A DNA stretch of 64,000 bases, taken from the NCBI GenBank assembly GCA_905250115.1, contig CAJNOI010000151.1, positions 109,464 through 173,463 on the forward strand. The letters run 5' to 3'. Within the stretch, counting starts at the first letter, position 1. Every line of letters begins with the position of its first letter. This document shows, in pieces, positions 28,165 to 39,711 of this stretch. The translations under genes and the position numbers were made by a program. The notes below the pieces were generated by a model. It was not told the origin of the DNA. It saw nothing but the letters and a program-made list of their open reading frames with translations, and did no database searches. The stretch comes from Adineta steineri (lineage: Eukaryota > Rotifera > Eurotatoria > Adinetida > Adinetidae).

Positions 28165-31053
28165 TTAATGCTTTATACGATTTCCATTACTTGTCGTTGC
28201 TGTTGATGGTGTTGATGATGTGACATGTCGAATGGGTGTTCCAGGATCTAGAATTAATAAAATAATAATAATTTACATTTGTGTTTTTTGTGTGTATAAT
28301 TAATAAAGGAAATTAGTTAATCAATCTTTCTATTTTTCTCTTTCATTTAAAAGAAAACTGAGTTAATACAAAAGCAAATAATTTGTGCTAATTTGTGTTC
28401 CTCGTTGAATGACGCCTGTTTTTCTATTGTGTAACATCTTACCAGGAATAGTACTATTGTTCGTGGAGCGTCGAAGAGCAACGAGGAACACCAAATAGCA
28501 CAAACTGATTGTATATGTTATTGCAATGAAAAGTTTATCAAAAAGCCAAGCAAAATGATCATTCGAGGTTTTAGCTAGATAAAAATCAAGCACAATCAGA
28601 ACACAAAAGCAACCATTCAAAACAAAAGCGAAATAGACATTAGTTTTTACCCACCTGTTAAACTATTTCGAGATAAAATTGTAGAATCTATAGAAAATAA
28701 CAACAAAAATGATTAGTTTTATTTTGATTGTTTTTTTGTTTGTATTTTTAGTTAATTGTGCACTATTAACTAACCTGGCTTTTGTGTAATTGATGTTATT
28801 ATTGGAACATCACTGTCCGATGAAGCTAGAGTTTCACTAACTACTTTACTTACTACAGTTGGTCCAGCAGTTACTCCAGAACCTATTTTAAATATTTGAA
28901 AAAGAATAAAAAATGAGTTAAGATTTAAATATGTGGAATGTTTTGTTTACCTTGAGTATAAGCAGTTACAATTGTTGATTTAACTGTCCAATTCGATTCA
29001 TGTGTATGTGAATCAATTAATGGTCTATTGAATTAAAGAAAAATAAAGAAAATTTTGAAAAAGAAGAAGACAAACAATCAAATATACTGAGTATTTCCAA
29101 GTAACGTAGTTGTTTTTGGTATGAGTGCTGGTGCTGGTGCTGGTAATGTTGTTTCTTTTGCTGAAACTTTTGTAAATGTTGATTGTGTGGCTTCTTTTAC
29201 TGAACTTTTAGTAACATTTGGTACTTGCTGAACTGTTGTTGTTGATGCTTTTACTGAACTTGTTGGAAGATTTGTTGTTGATTGAAGTGGTAATTCTTTT
29301 GGTGAACTTTGTGTAACACTTGTTTTTTGCTGTGTTGATTCGTTTACTGCACTTTTTGTTTGATGTGTTGGTTCTTTTACTGAACTTTTTATTGGATGGG
29401 CTGGTTCTTTTACTGAACTTTTTGTTTGATGTATTGGTTCTTTTACTGAACTTTTTACTGGATGGGCTGGTTGTTGTATTGGTTCTTTTACTGAACTTTT
29501 TACTGAATGGGCTGGTTGTTGTGTTGGTTCTTTTACCGAACTTTTTGTTTGATGTATTGGAATGGTTGGTGGTGATGGTGTTGTTTCTTTACTTGAATTT
29601 TTGAGAATACTTGGTGGTGCTGGTATTGTTGTTGTTGTTTTTTCAGGTGTTATTTGTCTTTGTTGTGATGGATGATATTGTTGTGGAAGATGAGATATGT
29701 TACGTTCTAATTGTTGTTGAATATTTGAAAATGAATCTCGACCAAAATAATCAATATGACCAGCTTCCCAAGCACGACGATGTGCAGCTGAACCTGATTC
29801 CATTCCTTGATGAGTTATTAAATTTCCATAATTTAATGAACCAAAATGTTGATTTCCAAAACCCTATTTAAATTAAAGAATTTTATTATTTTCAAAGAAA
29901 TATCAATTTATCTCTGTTCATAGATAACAGTAAACTAGATGCAAGATATCAACAAACTTATTCTCTTAGATTAATATAAAAACAAAATCTGCATTACTTG
30001 TTTATCACCAAATGATTGATTGTTTGTATTGGATAGCTAAAAGATAGAAGTAAATATGACGTTCATTTAAATAAACAAAAAACTTACAGAATCAAATTTA
30101 GATAATTTTGGCCAAACTCGTTGATACATAACTCTCCACCATGAAAGAAGAAAATCTCGTTGAATATCACTTTGACCACTTAAATTGCCTGATAATTGTT
30201 CATTTTGTGGATTATATGATAATTGCCATGGTTTCATTGCACCAGCAAAATGAATAACATGAATATCATGACGAAATCTATGAGAATTGTTTTTTTTAGT
30301 TTGAAATAAATTCAAATAAATTCAAATCTTACCGTGTAACAGCTGGTAAATATGAATAAAATGCATTTGCTGTTACATTATAAGTAAATGGTAAATGACG
30401 AGAAATATCTTCTGTACGCCAATTTGAAAAATAATGATTTAAAAGACCTTGATCACCACCTAAAGAAAAATTTAATAAATAAATATATATTTTAAAAACA
30501 AAATATAAATACCATCGAATGAAGCATCTTGTTCAGATGCAAATGTCATTAATTTTGTAAATGTTTCTTTTGATGGTTTATAAACAAAAACACCTGAATT
30601 AAAACAATCGGGCCAACCAGCATCAGGTGCTGCTGATAATTCTTCACGTTGAAATAAATCATCAATATTACGTAGAACAACACAATCAGAATCCAAAAAA
30701 ACACATTTTGTATATTGTTCTAAAAGCCAACAATTGATTTTTGTATATGTTATTCCAAGTTCAGGACGACGTAATAAAGCTAAATGTTCTTCATCATTTG
30801 AATTTAATTCATCAACAATAATAACTTCATCAAAACATGATTCTAATGTTTCTCTAAAATATTAAAATGAATTTTTTATTTGATTTTAAATTGATTAAAT
30901 AATTACTTACTTGATTAAATCAGATAAATGATTTGAGATGAGAACAACTAAATTTGCTTGTGTTCCAACTTGACGAAGTGATTCAGCAAGAACAAGTGCT
31001 CCAAGAGCATAACCATCATTTGTTGCTAACGTTACAAATGCTTCAGACGACAT
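28165..31053 (-). CDS. Glycogenin with repeat-rich tail and predicted transmembrane segment
   Basis: Self-glucosylating primer of glycogen synthesis (GT8 family), about 690 residues in about 11 exons. It starts [20 protein letters not shown]. The catalytic domain has the Mn2+/UDP-glucose motif LDSDCVV, the family block [24 protein letters not shown], the autoglucosylated-Tyr context FYSYLPA, and HFAGAMKPW. The glycogen-synthase-binding motif follows ([17 protein letters not shown], near 29790-29730), normally the end of the protein. Here it continues with about ten Ser/Thr/Pro-rich units (SSVKEP-type), further low-complexity exons (near 29030-28955, 28880-28775, 28690-28660), then exon 28574-28443 encoding [20 protein letters not shown] between DK and RR, and a last exon ending SNGNRIKH. 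Every junction in this tail keeps frame with good splice sites. The membrane anchoring itself is an inference. Confidence 0.93.
29320..29565 (-). repeat. In-frame ~33-bp tandem repeat in glycogenin tail
   Basis: Degenerate units encode (K)SSVKEP followed by short T/H/Q/A/P linkers, about seven in close succession, with looser copies towards 29170. A long antisense open frame here results from the repeat. Confidence 0.85.
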
Positions 31054-32775
31054 TTATTGAACAAGTACTGGATGAACTTTAGTATATAGAAAGAAATAAT
31101 ATAATGGTAAATATTTTTGTACAACAAAAAAAAAGAACACGACTATTTAAACCAATTCTTATCATTGAATAGATCGAACGGACTTATACTCTATATTATC
31201 ACGCAGGGACTGCATGTTTTTTTATTAAAAAAAATCATTTTGCAGGTACAAACGTTATAACTGCACTTTAAACAAAAATGACCCTAATGCCCTTTACTCT
31301 TACTTAACTGAAGCTGATTTTGTCTTTTTTTGTCAAAACTGAAGCGTATTCTGTGCGTGATTCAAGCATAATATATGATCGATCTGACATTAGACAAGAG
31401 AATATTTTCCAGAATAAGGATTATAGAAACAATATTGTTTTAAAATGAAATAAAATCTAAAGAATAGGCAAGTAGTAAAGAAACAGAGAAGAATACTGTC
31501 TGTCTACTGATTTCTTTCTTGTAACAAAAAGAATAAATTTCACAAAAGAAAGTCTTCGTTGATTTTTTTTTGGGATTTTTCATAAAATAAAATGATAAAA
31601 CGAAGATAATAATTGTTCATTAAACAAAAACCTAATCTATTTCAGTTGAATCATATCATTATGATAGATGGCATTAAATATCACGGAGGTTTACAAGATT
31701 TATTTTCATTTGTTACATAATCAAGACCAATAAAATACGATTTCTTCTAAAAACTATGAATGATAATATCAATTCGTTTTTCTCTTTGGACCTTGAACTT
31801 TGAAGGAGAAATTTTATCTTCTATTCAATAAATTCATTTTGATTATGTTCAAAAATCTTAAATAAGAACATTTAAACAAACAATCTTATGCTATTGATTT
31901 ATTTTTATTCGATTTATTGAAATTATAAATGAATATTTGTTACTGATTGGACATTTAACATATTTAATGTTACAAATTTCGTTAAGATGTGATATAATCA
32001 ATAGATTTATTATTTGATCACAGACAAGATTATATATTTATATAATTTAAAATATGTTATTAAAAATACAATATTATTTCATTGAAAAGTAAAATTTTAT
32101 TTAATTCTTATAGAGAAAAATAAGAATATTTGAAATTCTGTAATATCTTTTGAATATTTCAAACTAGAAAAGTTAGTTTTTTTCATTCTACATAAAGAAT
32201 AGATTAAATATAATACTCATTGTGAGGAATAGATCTGAACTGACGAAGAAATACTCCTAGATGTTGAAACACTTTTCAGTTCTAGTGTCTCATACTGTGT
32301 ATTATTCAATGAGCTGTGCCTATGTCGAAGAAAGTTCGACTTTTTAGTGACTTACATTCACAGTGATAGCAAAAGTGTACTTTGCAATTTTGATCTTAAA
32401 ATTTATCTGTATAAAGACCTCAACTAGATTAGTTTGTATAAAAATTTTTGAATAATATCTTTTGGAGATGTAAAATTGTCAATGTAGAATAAAGTGAACG
32501 TACTATACAGTAAATTCATTAAAACCTTGGTATCTCCTCAGAAATCCGAACTTTTCTCTACTATAGACACCGCTCACTCAAAACTAAACGATGTGTGAAA
32601 TTCTGACTGAAAAATGTTTCAACATCTGAAAATATTCTCTTATCAGTTTATTCAATTTCAAATCAGAATAAATGAATCGATTTTTCTTAATTACCAATAC
32701 ATGATCAAAAGAAAAAAAGAATTTTTATTTTTTGAAAGGTTATGACATTTTTTTGTTTTATTTTATTCTTCAGAT
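31054..32775. other. Intergenic, no gene recognised
   Basis: 1.7 kb between the divergent glycogenin and ECI2-type genes. No coding exon is seen; both promoters probably lie here. Confidence 0.55.
32748..32775 (+). promoter_or_regulatory. Candidate trans-splice acceptor directly before ATG
   Basis: A T-rich tract (from 32748) ends in TTCTTCAG, with AG at 32772-32773, two bases before the ATG at 32776. It has the form of a 3' splice site with no possible upstream coding exon. That suits spliced-leader addition, which is known in bdelloids; a 5'-UTR intron is the alternative. Confidence 0.45.
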
Positions 32776-34631
32776 ATGAAATCTTTAGTGAGTTTTATAC
32801 GTCCAACGATCTATAATAATTTAATTCGTCGATATGCATCAAATGAATCATCGGCTGCAAAAGATTTTGAAACAGCTAAATCTCGTTTAGAATCATCATC
32901 TGTTGAAGTTGATAATGAAACAAAATTAAAACTTTATGGTTTATATAAACAATCAACAGCTGGTGTTTGTTCAACACCAAAACCTGGTTTAACAGATTTT
33001 GTTGGTCGAGCTAAATGGACAGCTTGGTCGTCATTAGGAAAAATGACTCAACAAGATGCACAACAACAATATATACAAACTGTTCAACAATTAGTTGCTT
33101 CTTCTACATCATCAAATAAAAGTATTTTGATTTGAAAATAAAGCAAAATTTTTATTTTCAATATAGATATTGATTCAACATCGAAAAATACTGAAACAAA
33201 AAAAGAAAAAAGTGATTCAGCTGCGGATCATATTCAATTATTAAAAAAAAGTGAAGCACATTGGGAACTTGTACTCAATCGACCGGAAAAATATAATGCA
33301 ATTACACAACCTATGTATGAACGTATTATACAAATTCTTGATGAAGCTGCACAAGATAAACAAGTCGTACTTCTTTCAATAGCTGCAAAAGGACCTTTTT
33401 ATTCATCTGGAACTGACTTAGCTGACTTTGCTAAAATGGCTGTAAGTTTAATCTAGTTTATTTCTTATTAAAAATCATAGTCAATAATGCACATAACGTA
33501 ACTTCGCAAATCTTACTATTGATTTTAAGAGTTAAAATGGGATGTATTTGAGTCATTCCTCACAAGTATAAAATTTATCTGTTGGATTTTTGTGTCATAT
33601 GACAAAAGCAAAAGAATAATGAATACAATTTATATTTTTTCTTCATTTAATTTCTACTATGTTTTTTTCGGATGTGCGCGTCTAAAGAAGAAAATTCTTC
33701 AAAAAATCAATCACATTTCCATAGAAATATATACATAACAGAACACAATTTATAGAATAGTAGTTTTCGTTTTGTTTCTTAGACTGTTGAAAAAATGAAA
33801 TGTTATTTATTGCTAGAAGAAAGTTAGTATTTATGATGAAGAATTTTGAAAAAAACAATAAGATCATCGACAATATTTATATAAACTAGGGATTGATCAT
33901 CTGGAGATATCGCTATATATGACTAAAACAAAAAAAAAGTTTTAATTTATTTTTATTAATAAATGACGAAAAGATAATAAAGCAGATAAGCCAATTTAGA
34001 GTTCATAATAATATTTATTCTTCTATATAAAAATGCTAATTCTATAAAAAAAATGTTTTAGACATCAACAACAACTGATTTGAAAGGATCTGTCGAACGT
34101 GGTCAAAAAATGTTACAAACATTTATTGGGAAATATATCGATTTTCCTAAAATCTTAATTGCATTTATCCAAGGTCCAGCAGTTGGTATATCAGTATCAA
34201 CATTAGCATTATTTGATGGTGTCTATGCATCATCACGTGCAACATTTGCATTACCATTTACACGAACAGCTCAATCAGCTGAAGGTTGTTCATCATTAGT
34301 ATTTCCATCATTGATGGGTTCACTTCATGCTAAAGAAGTTCTTTTATTTGATCGTAAATTAACAGCTGAAGAAGCACAACAACGTGGTTTAGTAACACGT
34401 GTTATTGATGAAAAACAATTTGATGAAGAAAAAAATAAAATTTGTCAAAATATTCTTTCATTACCTAAAGGAAGTCTTTTAACAAGTAAACAATTAATGC
34501 AACAATGGACAAAAGAAACATTACATCGTGTTAATGCACAAGAAGTTGAAACTTTAAAACAACGTTGGTTAACTGAAGAATTTGTTCAAGCTATGATGGA
34601 ATTTATGAGAGGAAGAAAGAAAGCTAAATAA
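32776..34631 (+). CDS. ECI2: ACBP-domain enoyl-CoA delta isomerase, mitochondrial (ECI2 type)
   Basis: Isomerises 3-enoyl-CoA to 2-enoyl-CoA during beta-oxidation of unsaturated fatty acids. Three exons (32776-33121, 33167-33441, 34062-34631) encode about 396 residues. The N-terminus MKSLVSFIRPTIYNNLIRRY is a basic amphipathic presequence. Residues 27-110 form an acyl-CoA-binding domain (KLYGLYKQSTAGVCSTPKPG, RAKWTAWSSLGKMT). A Ser/Lys-rich linker leads to the crotonase fold: LNRPEKYNAI, oxyanion-hole SSGTDLADF, GPAVGISVSTLALFD, and QSAEGCSS with the family's catalytic Glu. The end (GRKKAK) lacks the SKL-type peroxisomal signal of the mammalian protein, so mitochondrial location is favoured. 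The last intron is long (620 bp). The whirlin-like gene starts only 103 bp downstream on the same strand. Confidence 0.92.
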
Positions 34632-34654
34632 ACATTTCACTTCTGTTTTTTTTA

Positions 34655-34734
34655 TTCGATTTCTTTCTTCTTCTTCTTCTTTTTTTCTTAAATTAATTAT
34701 CTTACGTCTTTCTTCCTTCTTTCTTTAAGATAAA
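34655..34734 (+). promoter_or_regulatory. Short ECI2-whirlin spacer with long polypyrimidine tract and AG before ATG
   Basis: The 103-bp gap between the ECI2-type stop and the next ATG holds TTCTTCTTCTTC, CTTTCTTCCTTCTTTCTTT and AG at 34728-34729, five bases before ATG 34735. There is little room for a promoter, so the two genes may be co-transcribed and resolved by trans-splicing. This is inference. Confidence 0.45.
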
Positions 34735-37700
34735 ATGAATTCTCCTCGATTATCATCAAAAGAGGATGGATCATTATCTTCTCATGAAAAATATTATTTT
34801 GGTCCAAGTCGTCTTTTAACGAAACGAATTCATCTTAAATCACATGATGGAACATTAGATTTTACAATAACTGGAGGAAATGATGTTCAACCTATTCATG
34901 TTGCATCAGTTGTTTGGGCTTCACAAGCTTATTTACAAGGAATGAGACCTGGAGATCAAATTATTTCGGTTAATGGAATTTCATTTCAACCAAATATTAA
35001 TTATGCAAAAGCTCTTCAAGTTTGTTTCTTGTTTTTTATTTTCAAAGAAACAAAATTAATTATAATAAGAGATATTGAGAATTCCTTCACATATCCTGTC
35101 GAGCATTTGATATAGAATAGTGAGTTAGAGCGTTTGAGGAATGTATCAACTAACAAATTTACGTGAGTTTTACAAAATAAGTTGCTGAAAGTAAGAAATA
35201 TTGATTTTATAAATTTCGATCAAGCTAAGTGAGCTCCAAATTTGAAGTTTTTCAATAAATTGTAGCTTGTAACTTTGTGTTGTTTTTCTTGAGCATTACC
35301 AGTCGCGACACTCAGCACAGTCCAGAATATCTATTAGATCAAGCAAAAACAGTTAATTTCAAGTTTCACGTAGAGTTTTTCGCGAAAACTTAGACATCCA
35401 TAAACTCCAAATTTAGAGTAGTCTTAACTTGTCCGTATATTTCTGTAGTTGACATTAGGATAAAATATTTCTTTTCCTTTTTTTCTATTATAATAATCTA
35501 TATTTTATTCTTCATAGATTTTATATTCTTCACCTGAACTTGATATAATAATTCGAACACTTCGTATAAATGCTCTTGATGCAACATTATATGATTGGTA
35601 TGATCCTGTTCAACAACGTTCAACATCACCACCACCTGGATCTTATCTTTCAACTGATGCTCAATTACCTTATTTTGAAAGAACAGTTTGTGTTTTAAAA
35701 TAATTTAATAAGAAAAACTATCTTTCTTTTTATTAATATAGGTAACAATATCTGTTGAAAAAGGTAAACGTCTTGGTTTAGTAATACGTGGTGGTGCTGA
35801 ATATGGTCTTGGAATCTTTATATCTGGTGTTGATAAAAATTCTCTTAGTGATCAATCTGGTCTTTGTATTGGTGATCAAATCTTATCTGTAAATGGAATT
35901 GATTTTCGTCATATAACACATACAGATGCTGTTCAATTATTAAGAAATGTTGATCAAATGACATTTCATTTAAGACAAATTAATAAATTACCTCAACCAA
36001 AAGATCAAAATAAATTAATAAAATTAAATTCTCAATTTAAAACAAAAATTCCATCAGAATCTAATGATATTCCATCAAAACCAACTCGTTTAATAAATCC
36101 GAAAAATAATTTTCTTGAACAAATTCTTGATGAAAATAAAAAGAATTTATTTAAAAATATTCTTAAAGAATATTTAGAAGAAAAAATACATATTGATCAA
36201 TTAACTTTACCTCTATTAGATATTTTAAATAAACAAAATCAACAATATCGAGTAAAAGATTTTCTTTAAAATATTTTCTTTTTAAATTCACTTTGTTCTT
36301 CTATTAAAAACAAAAAAAAAGGTTGAAATTATTGAATCAATTAGAAAATTTCTACGTCCAAATGATCTTGATCGTTTTGATATTTATATTTTAAAAGATG
36401 ATTTAAATACTTTAAAGGTTTGTATTAGAAATATAATTTTCAAAATATTTTTTTGTTACAAAAGTAAATATTCCATTCTAGTAAAAGATACAGAAAATCA
36501 GGTAAAAATAATAATTCAATCTAGACAATATATGTCTTGTGTGTTTGTCTTGCTCTCTCGTGCATAGTTTGACCATATTTGCTTTATGTTGTGTAATTAA
36601 ATACTCTTTCTACATTGAAAACAAAAAAAAAACAACGAAACTAACTTATCTTAAAAATGAAATTTATTTTCAAATATTTAAATAAAATATTTTTTTTTTC
36701 TTGTAGTTATCTCATGAACGTTTAATTCAACATTCTTTATCATCATCACGAATGTCAATACATTCACCAGCACATAATTTGGTTTGTTTGTATTTTTTGT
36801 TTATTCGAAAAAAATAGTTTTATTTTTATTTTAGTCGAAATCAGTTGAAAATTTAACAAATGAAAAACATTCACGTTTAATTCGACCTCAATCATTATTA
36901 TTTAATGATTCAATGAAGAAATCTTCTGATAGATTATCACCAACAATTGAAAGAAAATCTCAACCGATGAATAATTTCAATCCATTAAGAAAAACTAAAA
37001 GTCTTCATAATGTTGATCAATCCGAACAATTTTTATTATTTAATAAATCTCGTACAAATTTAACTAATGAACAAATTAATATTATTGATGATTTTCTTAA
37101 AGTAAATTTTAATTTTATTTTTATTTTTAAAATATATATTCCAATTTTATTTCATAGGATTATTCCTCACCGTATCCAATAACAATTCATAAAGTTCGTT
37201 CAACATTAGGTGTTGCAATTGAAGGTGGTTTTAAAGATCGAATTCCATTACCAAGAATTGTTTATATGCAGGTTATTATTTAAATTTAGTTCAATGAGAT
37301 TAACAGATAAGACTATCGCTATTTACATAGGAATAAATAATCGAAGATTTATCTATCGATGATAAATATTATTCTAATAAAAATAAGTTCATTAATAGTT
37401 TTTGTTTTTAATCTAAATATGAATATCTTCTGACTTATGTTAGTAATAAAAGTATGAGAAACCGAAAACGAGTAAACATTTGCTTATCCATTTCGGTCTC
37501 TGATGTCTTAGGAAAAATTTGAAATGATTATAATATATTTTGTTTTAATTAAGCCTGATGGTTGTGCATATATTTCAAGTGGTCTTCGTGTTGGTCATGT
37601 AATAATTGGTTTAAATGGATATTCAATGAAAGGATTATTACATCGTGAAGCTGCATTATTTATTGCATCATCATTTAAAGATAAAACAACATCACAAATG

Positions 37701-37739
37701 GATTTATTAGTTGTTGAACCGTTAACTAATGAACAATAA
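34735..37739 (+). CDS. WHRN: Whirlin/harmonin-family PDZ scaffold
   Basis: Scaffold that in vertebrates organises the Usher complex at stereocilia and photoreceptor cilia. Eight exons (about 570 residues) encode PDZ1 (LDFTITGGNDVQPIHVASVV; MRPGDQIISVNG), a short linker, and PDZ2 (RLGLVIRGGAEYGLGIFISG; LCIGDQILSVNGIDF). These are followed by a helical harmonin-N-like segment (FKNILKEYLEEKIHIDQLTL through IIESIRKFLRPNDLDRF), a Ser-rich basic linker, and C-terminal PDZ3 (STLGVAIEGG; LRVGHVIIGLNGYSMKG; MDLLVVE). The PDZ1-PDZ2-HN-PDZ3 order matches whirlin; the first HN domain of long vertebrate whirlin is missing. Exons are near 34735-35020, 35519-35686, 35742-36258, 36322-36417, 36707-36780, 36835-37100, 37158-37270 and 37553-37739. 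The protein ends LTNEQ, not a classic PDZ ligand. Harmonin is less likely because PDZ3 is C-terminal. Confidence 0.85.
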
Positions 37740-38007
37740 GATTTTTCTCAGGAGACTTTTTATTTCTCATAATTGTATAAAGAAATCTTTCTCTCTCTCT
37801 ATCTCTCTCTCTCTATATATATGCAATGATATATTATTGAACAGTTTTTATTTGTGTAGAGTATATTCATACTGAAATATCTAACGAACAGATTTTGTTT
37901 TTCTCTCGTTTGTATTGCTTAATTATTTGTTTTTTTTTCTTTTTTTCGAAATAAAATTGAAATTGTTAAAATGGTTAAATGATTGTATAAAATCTAGTTA
38001 TAGATCA

Positions 38008-38724
38008 ATGATTAAAACTAGTCGATATAGTTATATAATATATTATTTATTTATTGAATTATTTTTAACATTAATTTCATCTATAAATTGGATATGTCTT
38101 TTAATCTCATTAATAATTTATATTATTTTATTATTAAAAGAGAATGAAAAATGTGATAGATTTCATGATCATTATCTTTCATCATTAATATTTTCTTTAT
38201 TTCATTATTTTCTATTTACATTATCATATGCAGAAATTCTTCCATGGGAAACTTTTATTGTTATATTTCTTATTATTTTAATTATTTATTATCAAAGAAA
38301 ATTATATTTCTTAACAAATAAAACTTATTTGAATTGGTAACGAAAATAATTCTTTCGAGATATTTTTCTATTCAATTTAATTTTAGTTTTAATTTTGGAA
38401 AAAATCCTGAAGAATTTGATTCTAATTTGAATCTGTTAATAACAAAATATTTTCTAACAAATATTTGTTTTTATTTTTATACATTTCATTTATGTTCAAC
38501 AACAATTTGTACACCACAAATGTATTTCAATTGGTTTCTTATTATAAACAATTGTCGTTATACATATTTTAGTTTCTTGTAAGAATTTATTATTTTATTC
38601 AAATCAAACAATTTATTTATTTATTATTTTTAGTTCAAGTTATACTCTCTCCGGAGGATTTATTGTTTCATTAACATGGACATTTATTTCCATTTATTAT
38701 TTCATTCGTTTTAAATTCAGATAA
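38008..38724 (+). CDS. Orphan multipass membrane protein
   Basis: Not recognised. Three exons (38008-38336, 38387-38578, 38634-38724) join in frame to give about 203 residues starting MIKTSRYSYIIYYLFIELFL. At least five or six hydrophobic segments are visible (e.g. WICLLISLIIYIILLL, ETFIVIFLIILIIYY, GGFIVSLTWTFISIYYF). There is one charged loop, ENEKCDRFHDH, and the C-terminus RFKFR is basic. The start chosen is the first ATG in the open frame. It lies 270 bp after the whirlin-like gene on the same strand. Even splice sites are decent, so it is likely real, but no function can be assigned. Confidence 0.65.
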
Positions 38725-38931
38725 ACAAAACTGATATTCTATGATAAAGTTCATTTGTTTCTAATTGAAAACAATAAATAAAAGCTATTTCTATTTCAAT
38801 AAGTCTTTATCGAATGAGAATATGAATTAGAAAATGTTGCTAGTTTATTTATTTATAAGTGAGATGAAGTAAGAAGAAAAGATATGAAAAAAATGCTTGA
38901 TTAAATAATTTGAATATAAACAATGAAAATG

Positions 38932-39711
38932 TTATGTATGTGCAGCAACTTGTGCATAAGTTTGTTGAGTATGTTCAGTTTGTCCTTGTACATAAGTTTG
39001 TTGAATATGTTCAGTTTGTCCTTGTGCAACAGCTTGTGTTGTAATAACAGTTGTTGTTGTTGATGCTAAACGATTAGCTGAATCTTCTTGTCCAATATGA
39101 ACAACTTGTTCAGCTATTTGTTCTAAACGAGCATTTGTAACTGCTTGAGCTTCTTGAAGAACATTTATTTTACGCTAAGAAAAAATAAAATAGAAAATAA
39201 AAAATAAAAAAAATCTTTTTACTTGATTTGCAGCTTGTTGTAATGAATCAATATTTTGTCTTGCATTAATAAGAATTAATTCTTGTTGATCATTTAATGC
39301 TTTTTCTAATTGTGCTAAATGTTGTGCTTTTTCTTCATTTAATTGATTGATTTTAATTTGTAAAGCATTTTGATATTCTTGTTGAAATAATTCCGATTTC
39401 GTTTGAGCTTCTAATAAAAGTTGTCGTTGTTTATCTTTTGTTTCTTCTAAAATTTTATTAATTATATTTCGAGTTTCAATTGATATTTGATGTGTTCGTT
39501 TTTGTGTATAATCATCAAGTTGAGCATGTGTTGTTGATAAACGATCCATTAATTGAGATAATTTTTCTGAACCAACATTTAAAGCAACTTTATTCACTGC
39601 ATCATGACTTACAGCTGATGAAACTTGAACATTATCTTTATTAACTGTATTGTGTTTAACACCAGTTGATGAGACATTTACAATACTTTCAACATCGCTT
39701 TGAAATGACAT
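38932..39711 (-). CDS. Hydrophilic coiled-coil protein of unknown function
   Basis: Two exons (39711-39223, 39176-38932) encode about 244 residues. The N-terminus (about 45 residues) is Ser/Val/Asn-rich and probably disordered. Residues 50-165 form a long amphipathic helix or coiled coil rich in Gln, Glu, Lys and Leu (e.g. KILEETKDKQRQLLLEAQTK, KINQLNEEKAQHLAQLEKAL). After the intron the helix continues (RKINVLQEAQAV), then a Thr/Gln-rich tail has two copies of GQTEH-x-QQTY. No Cys, Trp or membrane segment is seen. Such composition is typical of heat-soluble or desiccation-associated helical proteins, but no LEA 11-mer or tardigrade CAHS signature was identified, so this remains a comparison of character only. 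An intermediate-filament-like or tropomyosin-like structural role is equally possible. Confidence 0.75.

Noticed and set aside
28575..28620. Hydrophobic text [15 protein letters not shown] just upstream of the glycogenin membrane exon
   Set aside because: It corresponds to the pyrimidine-rich 3' end of the intron before the acceptor at 28575, so it was not counted as coding.
29320..29871. Long plus-strand open frames opposite the glycogenin repeat exon
   Set aside because: Val/Leu-rich products are mirror images of the GAACC/TTTTACTG repeat; the minus strand holds the real glycogenin exon.
37797..37830. CT/AT run after the whirlin-like gene, considered as a splice tract
   Set aside because: Simple (TC)n(TA)n microsatellite without an acceptor feeding a coding exon.
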